Shown: piece by piece, positions 34,137 to 42,946 of the stretch | Position numbering within the stretch: position 1 is the first letter of the stretch | Layout: every line of letters begins with the position of its first letter | Source: SZUA-309 sp965230005 | GTDB lineage: Bacteria; Pseudomonadota; Gammaproteobacteria; Pseudomonadales; Azotimanducaceae | NCBI GenBank assembly: GCA_965230005.1 | Contig: OZ245934.1 | Coordinates: forward strand, 5,208,001 to 5,272,000 | Length of the DNA stretch: 64,000 nt | Reading direction: 5' to 3' | Translations under genes and position numbers: made by a program | Notes under the pieces: generated by a model | What the model saw: only the letters and a program-made list of their open reading frames with translations | The model's database searches: none | Told to the model about the DNA's origin: nothing

Positions 34137-35380
34137 GCGACTTTTTCCAGAACGGCATCATCACCACGCTGCACAATCTCTGCGATCGCCCGGTTGAGGC
34201 GCTGGAAGCGGAACTCGAGGAATTTGCGGCGCAGCGGCCCATGGCCCTGGTGCTGCCCTGTCTCTACTCAGAGCTGGAACAGCCGGCGCTGGCGCAGATC
34301 GTCGCGGAGCTGTCGAAAGCGTCCTATCTCAGTGAGATCGTCATCGGTCTCGACATGGCAACGGAAGCGCAGTACCACCACGCCCTCGAGTATTTCTCCG
34401 TGTTGCCGCAGCGGCACCATGTGATCTGGAACGACGGCCCGCGCATGGGAGCGGTGCAGGAAAAGCTCGCCGCCGAAGGTCTCGCTCCCCAGGAGCGGGG
34501 TAAAGGCTGCAACGTCTGGTACTGCTTCGGCTATGTGCAGGCCCTGCGTACGACCGAGGCCGTGGCTCTGCATGACTGTGACATCACCACCTACGACCGG
34601 TCGCTGCTGGCACGCCTCATCTATCCGGTGGCCAATCCGCAGTTCGCCTACGAATTCTGTAAGGGTTACTACGCCCGGTTCGGCAACCAGAAGCTGAATG
34701 GACGGGTGAGCCGGCTGCTGGTTTCGCCGCTGATCCGGACCATGAAACAGCTCGCCAACGGGCACCCTTACCTCGATTATCTCGACAGCTTCCGCTATCC
34801 GCTGGCCGGTGAGTTCGCCATGCGCACGGACGTGCTGGCCGATCTCAGGATTCCCTCGGACTGGGGACTGGAAATCGGCCTGCTTTCCGAGGTCTATCGG
34901 AACTACTCGACGAACCGGCTCTGTCAGGTGGAAATCGCCGACAACTACGACCACAAACATCAGGACCTGTCGCCGGAAGATGCGAGCCGCGGACTCTCCC
35001 GCATGAGCCTCGACATCTCCAAGGCACTCTTCAAGAAGCTCGCCACCTACGGCGTGGTTTTCGACACGGGCGCGGTGCGCACGGCGAAAGCCTGCTACTA
35101 CCGGATCGCCCTCGATCTCATCGAATCCTACGCAAACGACGCTGCCATCAACGGCCTGCATCTGGACCGCCATGCGGAGGAGCAGGCGGTGGAAATGTTC
35201 GCCACCAACATCCTGAAAGCCGGCGAGGCTTATCTGGAAGGTGGAGAAGAGACGCCGTTCATTCCTTCCTGGCACCGGGTTGCGAGCGTCCATGGAGACA
35301 TCTTCACGGAGATGCTCGAGGCCGTGGCAGCCGACAAGGCCGACTACGACATCCCGGAATCGAAGGTCGCCTTTGCCTGA
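34133..35380 (+). CDS. gpgS: Glucosyl-3-phosphoglycerate synthase (GT81)
   Basis: A 415-residue GT-A glycosyltransferase that would transfer glucose from NDP-glucose to 3-phosphoglycerate, the first step of glucosylglycerate synthesis. The metal-binding DxD is D148-C-D150 in ALHDCDITTYD, and GPRMGAVQEKL and FRYPLAGEFAMRTDVL fit the GpgS/GT81 family. The protein is close to the roughly 400 residues of non-mycobacterial GpgS. Start ATG 34133 overlaps the gpgP stop. Glucosylglycerate is a compatible solute used under salt stress, notably when nitrogen is limiting. Confidence 0.87.
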   Translation: MSDFFQNGIITTLHNLCDRPVEALEAELEEFAAQRPMALVLPCLYSELEQPALAQIVAELSKASYLSEIVIGLDMATEAQYHHALEYFSVLPQRHHVIWNDGPRMGAVQEKLAAEGLAPQERGKGCNVWYCFGYVQALRTTEAVALHDCDITTYDRSLLARLIYPVANPQFAYEFCKGYYARFGNQKLNGRVSRLLVSPLIRTMKQLANGHPYLDYLDSFRYPLAGEFAMRTDVLADLRIPSDWGLEIGLLSEVYRNYSTNRLCQVEIADNYDHKHQDLSPEDASRGLSRMSLDISKALFKKLATYGVVFDTGAVRTAKACYYRIALDLIESYANDAAINGLHLDRHAEEQAVEMFATNILKAGEAYLEGGEETPFIPSWHRVASVHGDIFTEMLEAVAADKADYDIPESKVAFA

Positions 35381-35398
35381 ACGCGGTCGGAACAGTTC

Positions 35399-37135
35399 CT
35401 AAGCGCGCTCCGGGTCTTCGCTGCCCCGGCCCACAGCGGGCTCGGTGACGTCCAGCCATAACACTTCGTAGGGCGCCAGTCTCAGCGTATCCCCCACGGT
35501 CACCCGCCTGCCGCTCAAACGATCGGTGAAGGTGCCCAGGGGTAAGCCACTGCCGGCCACGGGCATGTCCTGAGGCTCCGGACGCACGGACGCGGCGACC
35601 ACGAGCTGCTGCCCAGGGCACTCGCGCCGCAGGAGAAACACCCCCGGCGGGCTCGGGCTGACGTGTTGCTCCGCGGCTTCCCCAAGGGCCGGTTGCTCGT
35701 CCCGGCGCTCGATGATGTCCCGGCAATGTGCGAGCACCTGCGCCTGCGGCGAGGTCGGATCCTTGAGCGCCGCTTCGAGATTGTCGAGGCGCCAGTGGCC
35801 GCGGTTGATGGATCGGGTTCTGCCGGTCTGCTCGACGAGTTCCAGGTCGTTGAGCGTGGCGAGCAGGCTGTGAATGTAGAGCGCGGGCAGCCCCTGGAAG
35901 GACAGCAGCAGCGTGTGCGCGGCCAGGTAGGGCGGCAGGTCTTCGCCGAAGGCGCTGAACAGGGTGACGTTGATCTCGTAAGGGCGCTGCTCACCGTTAC
36001 CGGCATCGCGCAGCGTGGCGAAAGCGCCGCGTTCGTGCATACGTTCGACCAGTCGCTCGACGTTCTCATCGGGGATCAGGCCTTCGAGCGGTCGCAGGCC
36101 GATCCCGTCGTGGGAGGCCATGAAGTTCAGATAGCTGCTGCCGGCCGGGGGTGGCGTCAGGCGCGCAGCCCAGGTGGTCAGGTAGCTCGCGTCGCCGAAG
36201 ACGTAGCTGTAGAGAAGCAGCGGCGCCAGGGAAAACTGATAGACGAGGTGCGCCTCGTCACCGGTGCCGAAGTAGCTGACATTCTCCTCATGGGGGACGT
36301 TCGTTTCCGTAATCAGACGTACCCCGGGCGCGGTGCGATCAACCAGCAGGCGCAGGAGCTTCACGACCACATGCGTTTCCGGGAGGCTCATGCAGCTCGT
36401 GCCGAGGCGCTTCCAGAGGAAGGCAATGGCGTCGAGGCGAATCACCCGGGCACCCTGCTCGATATAGAAAAACAGGATCTCCACGAAGGTGGCGAGGACC
36501 TCGGGATTCGAGAAGTCGAGGTCGATCTGATCGTCGCTGAAGGTGTTCCAGACGTGTCGGATCCCGGCGTAGGTGTGCACCGTGGAGATCAGCGGGGTGC
36601 TGCGGGGCCGGATCACGGCCGACGTGTCTGAACCCTCCGTGAGCGTGATGAAGAAGTGCCGACCCGGATCCCGACCGCTGATGAAGTCGGCGAACCAGAG
36701 AGATTCCCGGGAGCAATGGTTGATCACCAGGTCGAACATGAGTTCGTAGTCCTCGGCGAGGCCGCGGATATCCTCCCAGCCGCCCAGATGGTGGTCGACC
36801 ATGCGATAGTCGATGACGGCGAAACCGTCGTCGGAGGACGAGGGGTAGAAGGGCAGCACGTGGACCGTCCCCATGCTTGCACCAATATGGCGCTTCAGAA
36901 AGCGGCGCAGGGTAACGAGTGGCACCTCGCCGTCGTCGCGGATCGTATCGCCGTAGGTGATCAACAGCGGCCGGCGGGTCACGGCTCGCGACGTCGTGTC
37001 CGCCCGCAGAGCACGGGCGATGCGGGCCAGGCGCTGGGCCAGCGGGGTTGCCAGGTCATCGTGGTAAAGCAGGGCGAGGAGCGGGCGCAGGGCGTCGCTC
37101 AGATCGTCCGGCTGGCTTGATTCTTGCTCACTCAT
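35399..37135 (-). CDS. GH13_18 phosphorylase, probably glucosylglycerate phosphorylase
   Basis: A 578-residue sucrose-phosphorylase-like enzyme. Catalytic residues are in place: nucleophile D235 in VIRLDAIAFLWK, acid/base E277 in LITETN, and transition-state stabiliser D343 in ASHDGIG. The family splits glucosides with phosphate to give glucose-1-phosphate. Subfamily 18 includes sucrose, glucosylglycerol and glucosylglycerate phosphorylases. The neighbouring gpgP-gpgS makes glucosylglycerate the likeliest substrate, so the solute could be recycled as carbon. It is convergent with gpgS and divergent from the sodium:solute symporter gene with only 34 bases between starts. Confidence 0.85.
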   Translation of the reverse strand: MSEQESSQPDDLSDALRPLLALLYHDDLATPLAQRLARIARALRADTTSRAVTRRPLLITYGDTIRDDGEVPLVTLRRFLKRHIGASMGTVHVLPFYPSSSDDGFAVIDYRMVDHHLGGWEDIRGLAEDYELMFDLVINHCSRESLWFADFISGRDPGRHFFITLTEGSDTSAVIRPRSTPLISTVHTYAGIRHVWNTFSDDQIDLDFSNPEVLATFVEILFFYIEQGARVIRLDAIAFLWKRLGTSCMSLPETHVVVKLLRLLVDRTAPGVRLITETNVPHEENVSYFGTGDEAHLVYQFSLAPLLLYSYVFGDASYLTTWAARLTPPPAGSSYLNFMASHDGIGLRPLEGLIPDENVERLVERMHERGAFATLRDAGNGEQRPYEINVTLFSAFGEDLPPYLAAHTLLLSFQGLPALYIHSLLATLNDLELVEQTGRTRSINRGHWRLDNLEAALKDPTSPQAQVLAHCRDIIERRDEQPALGEAAEQHVSPSPPGVFLLRRECPGQQLVVAASVRPEPQDMPVAGSGLPLGTFTDRLSGRRVTVGDTLRLAPYEVLWLDVTEPAVGRGSEDPERA

Positions 37136-37169
37136 GGTGCGTGACTAAGCAGATAACGTGCCATAAGCG

Positions 37170-38720
37170 GTGAGCGGCTTCGACTGGACCGTTGTCGTCG
37201 TCTACCTCGCTGCCATGCTCGGCCTTTCGGCCTTTGTGGGGCGCCGGCAGCAGACACGGCGGGACTACTATCTGGGTGGCAACGACATGGGTGCATTGCC
37301 CCTGGCGACGTCGACGATTGCCACCCAGTGCTCGACGAACAGCCTGTTGGGCGCCCCGGCCTTCGTGGGTTTCGTGGCCGGCGGCGGCATGCTCTGGCTC
37401 CAGTACGAGCTTGCGGTGCCGCTGGCGATGCTGGCGCTGATGTTTCTGCTGGCGCCGGTCCGTGCCGGCGGACATCTGTCCGTCTACGCGTTTCTCGAGG
37501 AGCGCCTCGGACACCGGGCGCGAACCCTCGCCAGCCTGTCCTTCCAGCTCTTCCGCGGCGTGGCGACCGGTGTCACCGTCTATGGGGTTGCCCTGGTGCT
37601 GACGCTGCTTCTGGATATCAGCTATGGGCTGGCCGTCTGCATACTCATGGCGGTGACCATCACCTACGACGTGCTCGGCGGGATGCGTGCTGTGGTGTTG
37701 AGCGACGTGGTCCAGATGGTGCTGATCATTGCCGCCGTGCTCGTGACCCTCGTGCTCCTCGCCGGGCAGATCGATCTCACGACGATGTTCGACAGCGAAC
37801 GTACCCGGGCCCTCGACGGTAACTGGGGCCTCAAAGCCGGTGAGAGTTATGGTTTCTGGCCCATGCTCATCGGCGGTTTCTTCCTGTACGCCGCCTACTA
37901 CGGCTGTGATCAGAGTCAGGCGCAGCGGGTGCTCTCGGCGCGCTCCGTGGAGGGCTCGAATCGAGTCCTGCTCTTGAACGGCCTGCTCCGTTTTCCCCTG
38001 GTGCTGCTCTATTGTCTGCTCGGCCTGGCTCTGGCCAGCTATGCAGCGGCTCATGCGGACTTCGTGCCCGGCCTGCCCACCGGGTCGGACGGAGCACCGA
38101 ACTTCAACCTCGTGTTTCCCGCCTATGTGCTCGAGCATTTCCCGCCAGGACTCCTGGGTCTCGTGATGGTCGGGATTTTTGCCGCGGCCATGTCCTCCAT
38201 CGATTCGGCCCTGAATTCCCTGTCTGCCGCCACCATCGAAGACATCGTCGATCGGCGCGGCGCCATGGCCGAAGGCACGCTGTTCCGCGCCTCCAAGCTC
38301 GCAACGCTCGGCTGGGGGCTCTTTGCCGTCGTCTTCAGTTTCCAGGTGGAGCGCATCGCCCCCACGGTGCTCGAAGCCATCAACAAGATCGGGTCCATGG
38401 CCAACGGACCCCTCCTGGCCCTGTTTGTGATCGCCCTTGTCAGCGGCGGTGATGCAGAGGCCCGACGCCGCCTCGAAGGGCGGGCTCTGATTGGGTTCCT
38501 GGTTGGCCTTGGCGCCAACGGTGCCGTGGCGCTGCTGCTGCCGAACGTTTCCTGGCTCTGGTGGAATCTGATTGGTTTCGCTGTGGCTCTGTCGGTAGCC
38601 GGTGCCTGGCCCCTGCTCGCCGGGGCGCGCGGTGCCTTCAGCCGCCCCGCAGGTGCCCGGCGTCTGCTGCTCATGGCCCTTTTTATCTTCCTCGTCTGCG
38701 TCGCCTTTCAGATGCTGTGA
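37170..38720 (+). CDS. Sodium:solute symporter (SSS family)
   Basis: A 516-residue Na+-coupled transporter with about 13 helices. STIATQCSTNSLLGAPAFVG, DYYLGGNDM and FAAAMSSIDSALNSLSAATIEDI are typical SSS features, the last holding Na+-site serines. It starts with GTG 37170 and no clear ribosome site; it is divergent from the GH13_18 gene. It may import a sugar or osmolyte for the same pathway. That is positional inference. Confidence 0.87.
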   Translation: MSGFDWTVVVVYLAAMLGLSAFVGRRQQTRRDYYLGGNDMGALPLATSTIATQCSTNSLLGAPAFVGFVAGGGMLWLQYELAVPLAMLALMFLLAPVRAGGHLSVYAFLEERLGHRARTLASLSFQLFRGVATGVTVYGVALVLTLLLDISYGLAVCILMAVTITYDVLGGMRAVVLSDVVQMVLIIAAVLVTLVLLAGQIDLTTMFDSERTRALDGNWGLKAGESYGFWPMLIGGFFLYAAYYGCDQSQAQRVLSARSVEGSNRVLLLNGLLRFPLVLLYCLLGLALASYAAAHADFVPGLPTGSDGAPNFNLVFPAYVLEHFPPGLLGLVMVGIFAAAMSSIDSALNSLSAATIEDIVDRRGAMAEGTLFRASKLATLGWGLFAVVFSFQVERIAPTVLEAINKIGSMANGPLLALFVIALVSGGDAEARRRLEGRALIGFLVGLGANGAVALLLPNVSWLWWNLIGFAVALSVAGAWPLLAGARGAFSRPAGARRLLLMALFIFLVCVAFQML

Positions 38721-38820
38721 CGCCTGGCGCAGAGCCGGGCTAGAATGATGGTTTGCCCGCCCGAGGCATTGAGCCCGGTGCGGTCAGAGAGTGACAGCGC
38801 CGATCGGGCCCACCTTCGGG

Positions 38821-38850
38821 CTTGAAGGGGAAATTCTTGAAGGGGAAATT
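38821..38850. repeat. 15-bp tandem duplication carrying the ribosome site of the BVMO gene
   Basis: CTTGAAGGGGAAATT occurs twice in a row (38821-38835, 38836-38850) just before the ATG at 38852. Both copies contain AAGGGGA, so the gene has two ribosome-binding sequences 15 bases apart. The upstream copy also offers an in-frame TTG start at 38822, which would add ten residues. Confidence 0.9.
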
Positions 38851-38851
38851 G

Positions 38852-40789
38852 ATGAGCGAAGTGTCCATTCCGGGAACCGACGAAGACCTGCAACGTGCTC
38901 TGGCGGATGCGAATCTGCCGACGCTGCTCATGGTGATGACGCAGCTCTGCGGCGACGATCGCTGGATGGCCAAACGCTATCAGCCGGCGCCCATCGAGGT
39001 ACCCGAGGGCAGTCTCTTTCCGGACGACTCCGGAAACTTTGCCGACGACGTGGCGGCAGAGATCCGCGAGGGCGCCTTCGTCATGCTGAAAGGCCTCCGG
39101 GACAACGGTGGCGTGCTGCCTCCGGTGCCGAGCCTCGAGCGCATGAAGGAGATGATGGAGTTCTCCACAGCGGAGCCGGTGGAAGACGAGTTCTGCGCCA
39201 TGCTGCTGGAGGAAACCAACTTCGTCGACCGGGACGAGGTCTGGCGCCAGCCGCTTGAAAAAACGCTGGCCGGCAAGCCGGTGGAAAACTTCAAGGTCAT
39301 CGTGGTTGGTGCCGGCATGTCGGGAATCTGCACGGGCGTAAAACTCAAAGATGCCGGTATTCCCTATGTCATTCTCGAAAAGAACGACGCCGTCGGCGGC
39401 ACCTGGTATGAGAACACCTATCCGGACTGCGGCGTCGATACGCCCAATCACTTCTACAGCTTCTCCTTCGAGCGTAATCCCAACTGGTCCGGTTATTTTT
39501 CCAAGCGCGACGAGCTCTACGAGTACTTCGAGAACTGCACGGACAAGTTCGGAATCCGCGACCACATTCAGTTCAACACGGAAGTCGGCGCCATGCGCTA
39601 CGACGAAAGCGCCGGCCTCTGGGAGGTGGACGTTCGCCGCGGCGATGGCAGCGAAGAAACGCTGACGGCCAATGTTGTCGTCAGTGCGGTGGGTCAGCTC
39701 AACCGGCCGAGCATTCCGGAGTTTCCCGGTCGCGAGACCTTCACCGGCGAAGCCTGGCACTCGGCCCGCTGGCGTCACGACGTGGACGTGACGGGCAAGC
39801 GCGTGGCGGTGATCGGCACCGGCTGCAGCGCCGTGCAGCTCCTGCCGAAGACGGCAGACAAGGCGGCCCACACGACGGTCTTTCAGCGCTCGCCACACTG
39901 GATTTCACCGAACAAGGACTATTACCGGCCGGTTGAGAAGGGCCTCATCTGGGCGCTGAACCACATTCCCTTTTATGCGGAGTGGCATCGGGCGCGCATG
40001 ATCTTCGGCTTCATGGATCGGAACTGGCCGGCAGTGCCGCTGGATCCTGCCTGGAAGGACCGCGACCGGGCCATGAGCGAGGTCAATGACGGTCTCCGCG
40101 AGGCGCTTACGGCCTACATCAGCGAACAGCTCGGGCCGCGGCAGGAGCTCATGGAGAAGTGCGTGCCCGATTTTCCGGTCTTCGGGAAGCGTCTGATCAT
40201 CGACAACAACTGGTACGGCACAGTCGCCCGGGACGACGTCAATCTGGTCACGGATCCGATCGTTGCCGTACACCCGAACGGTATCGAAACCGCCGATGGG
40301 ACCCTCCACGAAGTGGACGTGATCGTCTATGCCACGGGCTTCAATACCAATCACTTCCTCTGGCCCATGGACGTAGTCGGCCGCTCCGGTACCAGCCTCG
40401 AGTCGCTCTGGGGTGAGTACCCACGCGCTTATAAAGGCATGCTGGTGCCGGATTATCCCAATCTGTTCTGTCTCTATGGACCGAACACCAATATCGTCCA
40501 CGGCGGCAGCATCATCTACAGCATCGAATGTCAGGTGCACTACATCATGCAGTGCCTGGCACTCATGCTCGATCGCAAGGCCAAGGCCCTGGAGATTCCG
40601 GAGAGCGTCAACGACGAGTACAACGAAGAGGTTCAGGCGATCAGTCAGACCCTCGCCTGGGGCCACCCGGGAGTGGAGAGCTGGTACAAGAATTCGGACG
40701 GTAAGGTGGTGAACAACTCACCGTTCTCGAATCTGGAGTTCTGGGAACGCACCCACGACGTGGAGCCGAATCGCTACGCCATGAACTGA
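38852..40789 (+). CDS. Baeyer-Villiger monooxygenase (FAD/NADPH)
   Basis: A 645-residue flavoprotein that inserts oxygen next to a ketone to give an ester or lactone. The BVMO fingerprint FxGxxxHxxxW is exact (FTGEAWHSARW). Two Rossmann motifs are present: VVGAGMSGICTG for FAD and VIGTGCSAVQ for NADPH, with EKNDAVGGTWYENTYPDCGVD between. About 145 residues precede the FAD motif, a helical extension found in one BVMO subgroup acting on larger or steroid-like ketones. The AAGGGGA ribosome site is duplicated. It is followed by a convergent acyl-CoA dehydrogenase gene. Confidence 0.92.
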   Translation: MSEVSIPGTDEDLQRALADANLPTLLMVMTQLCGDDRWMAKRYQPAPIEVPEGSLFPDDSGNFADDVAAEIREGAFVMLKGLRDNGGVLPPVPSLERMKEMMEFSTAEPVEDEFCAMLLEETNFVDRDEVWRQPLEKTLAGKPVENFKVIVVGAGMSGICTGVKLKDAGIPYVILEKNDAVGGTWYENTYPDCGVDTPNHFYSFSFERNPNWSGYFSKRDELYEYFENCTDKFGIRDHIQFNTEVGAMRYDESAGLWEVDVRRGDGSEETLTANVVVSAVGQLNRPSIPEFPGRETFTGEAWHSARWRHDVDVTGKRVAVIGTGCSAVQLLPKTADKAAHTTVFQRSPHWISPNKDYYRPVEKGLIWALNHIPFYAEWHRARMIFGFMDRNWPAVPLDPAWKDRDRAMSEVNDGLREALTAYISEQLGPRQELMEKCVPDFPVFGKRLIIDNNWYGTVARDDVNLVTDPIVAVHPNGIETADGTLHEVDVIVYATGFNTNHFLWPMDVVGRSGTSLESLWGEYPRAYKGMLVPDYPNLFCLYGPNTNIVHGGSIIYSIECQVHYIMQCLALMLDRKAKALEIPESVNDEYNEEVQAISQTLAWGHPGVESWYKNSDGKVVNNSPFSNLEFWERTHDVEPNRYAMN

Positions 40790-40803
40790 ATGAGCCCGGT
40801 GCC

Positions 40804-42009
40804 TCAGAGTCCGAGGACGCGCTTGGCGATCACGTCGCGCTGCACTTCACTGGCACCGGAGTAGATGGTGGCGGCCCGCTCGCAGAGGTAGCTGGGCACC
40901 GCTGTGGCAGCAGCGCGCGGACCGACGATGTCCGGCCGGCCGCAGGGATTCAGGGCCTCCGGCTGGAAGGGCAGCCCGTACCAGCCCACCGTCTCCAGCG
41001 CGAGTTCCGTGATCTGTTGTTTCACCTCGGAGCCGATGGTCTTCAGCACGGAGGAGAGCGCGCCGGGGCTGTCGCCCTGCTGCTGTGCTGCGAGGAGGCG
41101 GAGTTCGAGTGCCGCCAGCCGTTCGAGAGCGATGTCTGCTTCCGCGAGTTTGCGCTGGAACGTTGCGTCGCTGCAGAGCGTCGCGCCCTGGCCATCAGCA
41201 CTCCTGGCCGCAAGACGCTTCACCCGTAGCAAGGTGGCTCGAACCCAGCCGGTATTCACATTGTTCGATCGAGCGTGCTGCATGAGCACTTTCGCGATGC
41301 GCCAGCCGTCGTTTTCCTCGCCAACCCGGTTAGCTACGGGGACCCGCACGTCGTTGAAGAACACCTGATTGAACTCGTGTTCACCGGCAAGACCCAGGAT
41401 CGGTGCCACGGTCAGCCCCGGAGAGTTCATGTCCAGGAGCAGAAAGCTGATGCCGTCCTGCTTTCTGCCTTCCCGGGAGGTACGTACCAGGCAGAACATG
41501 TGGGTGGCAAAGTGCGCGCCGGTCGTCCAGATCTTCGAACCGTTCAGCACATAGTGGTCGCCATCGCGGACGGCGCGGAGCTTCAGACTCGCGAGGTCGG
41601 AACCGGCGCCCGGCTCGGAGTAACCCTGGCACCAGACATGCTCTGCTGAAAGGATCCCCGGCAGGAACCGCTGCCGCTGAGCTGCCGTGCCCTCGATCAT
41701 GAGTACGGGGCCGATGTGGCGGATGCCCATGTTGAAGAGCAGCGGTGCACCGGCGCGGAAGCACTCGCTGTCGAAGAGATAACGTTTCAACGGATCCCAG
41801 CCGGCACCGCCCCAGGCTTCCGGCCAGCTGTTGGCGAGCCAGCCCTGCCGTGCCAGGAGCTTGGCCCAGCGCCGCCCCGCTCGGGGATCGCTGAACACGC
41901 CCGTCGTCAGCCGTCCGGCCGCGACGAGGTCGGGCGTGAGGTGCTGGTCGAGAAAGGCTCTGACCTCCGCAAGGAACTGCTCGGCATTCGGATCGAGCGC
42001 GTCGAGCAC
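40804..42009 (-). CDS. Acyl-CoA dehydrogenase
   Basis: A 401-residue flavoenzyme with CQGYSEPGAGSDLASLKLRA and NGSKIWTTGAHFATHMFCLVRT (family signatures) and the C-terminal IYSGASEVQRDVIAKRVLGL, where the Glu before VQ/I is the usual position of the catalytic or structural acid. The branch resembles FadE-type enzymes of steroid side-chain degradation, which fits the neighbouring BVMO. It starts at GTG 42009 with GGAG 6 bases upstream. Confidence 0.9.
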   Translation of the reverse strand: MLDALDPNAEQFLAEVRAFLDQHLTPDLVAAGRLTTGVFSDPRAGRRWAKLLARQGWLANSWPEAWGGAGWDPLKRYLFDSECFRAGAPLLFNMGIRHIGPVLMIEGTAAQRQRFLPGILSAEHVWCQGYSEPGAGSDLASLKLRAVRDGDHYVLNGSKIWTTGAHFATHMFCLVRTSREGRKQDGISFLLLDMNSPGLTVAPILGLAGEHEFNQVFFNDVRVPVANRVGEENDGWRIAKVLMQHARSNNVNTGWVRATLLRVKRLAARSADGQGATLCSDATFQRKLAEADIALERLAALELRLLAAQQQGDSPGALSSVLKTIGSEVKQQITELALETVGWYGLPFQPEALNPCGRPDIVGPRAAATAVPSYLCERAATIYSGASEVQRDVIAKRVLGL

Positions 42010-42175
42010 GGGTTACTCCGCCACTGAATGACCCCCTGAGCCTAGAGGAAGGGGGTGGCTGGCAACTTGAGCAGGATCAAATCTGCTCCCACAGGCGGTG
42101 CGCTTTTCCTTTTTCCGCCGGTGCGGTAGCGTGCCGCTCTTTCCCGGCGGGCTTTGGTAAGAGGAGAGAGCGATC

Positions 42176-42943
42176 GTGGAACTTGCAGGCAAGGTGGCGG
42201 TGATCACGGGGGGCAGCGGCGGCATCGGTCGCGCCATGGCGAGGGCGTTTCTCGCCGAAGGGGCGAAAGCCGTCCTGCTGGCGGATCTGGACGCCGAGGC
42301 GGTGCAGGCTGCGGCCGAAGCCATTGGCTGTGATGGCATGGCCTGCAACGTTACGGTAGAAGCCGAAATCCAGGCCCTCGTGGCCAGCGCCATCGATCGC
42401 TATGGCCAGATCGATCTCTTCTGCTCGAACGCCGGTGCCGGCGGCCCCGGTGTGCTGACCGACGCCGAAAACGACGTCTGGCAGATGCAGTGGGATCTGC
42501 ACGTCATGGCACACGTCTACGCAGCGCGGGCCGTGCTCCCGTCGATGATCGAGCGCGGCGACGGCTATTTACTCAACACGGCCTCTGCAGCGGGACTGCT
42601 GGCTGCGCTGGGTTCCGGTCCCTATACGGTCACCAAGGCGGCGGCGGTGAAGCTTGCCGAGTTCCTTGCCATCACCCATGGCGACGACGGGATTCGGATC
42701 TCCGTGCTCTGTCCCCAGGGGGTCAACACGGCAATGGCGCCGAAGAGCCTTGGCGATGGCCAGACCGACGGCATCATCGAGCCGGAGGCACTCGCCGAGA
42801 CGGTCGTTGCGGCGCTGCGCGAAGAGCGCTTCCACGTGCTGCCGCACCCGGAAGTCGAGGAGTACGTTCGGCGCAAGGGCGACAACGTCGACCGCTGGCT
42901 GAAAGGTATGCGCCGCCTGCGCCGTGATGCCCTCGAGGGCTGA
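42176..42943 (+). CDS. Short-chain dehydrogenase/reductase
   Basis: A 255-residue classical SDR. NAD(P) motif TGGSGGIG (residues 11-18), NAG in CSNAGAGG, catalytic Ser in LNTASAAG and Tyr/Lys in YTVTKAA. GTG start at 42176 after AAGAGGAGAG. The C-terminus is basic and longer than in minimal SDRs (EEYVRRKGDNVDRWLKGMRRLRRD), a feature of SDRs near acyl-CoA genes. Substrate unknown. It is divergent from the acyl-CoA dehydrogenase and convergent with the MDR gene. Confidence 0.9.
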   Translation: MELAGKVAVITGGSGGIGRAMARAFLAEGAKAVLLADLDAEAVQAAAEAIGCDGMACNVTVEAEIQALVASAIDRYGQIDLFCSNAGAGGPGVLTDAENDVWQMQWDLHVMAHVYAARAVLPSMIERGDGYLLNTASAAGLLAALGSGPYTVTKAAAVKLAEFLAITHGDDGIRISVLCPQGVNTAMAPKSLGDGQTDGIIEPEALAETVVAALREERFHVLPHPEVEEYVRRKGDNVDRWLKGMRRLRRDALEG

Positions 42944-42946
42944 GCG

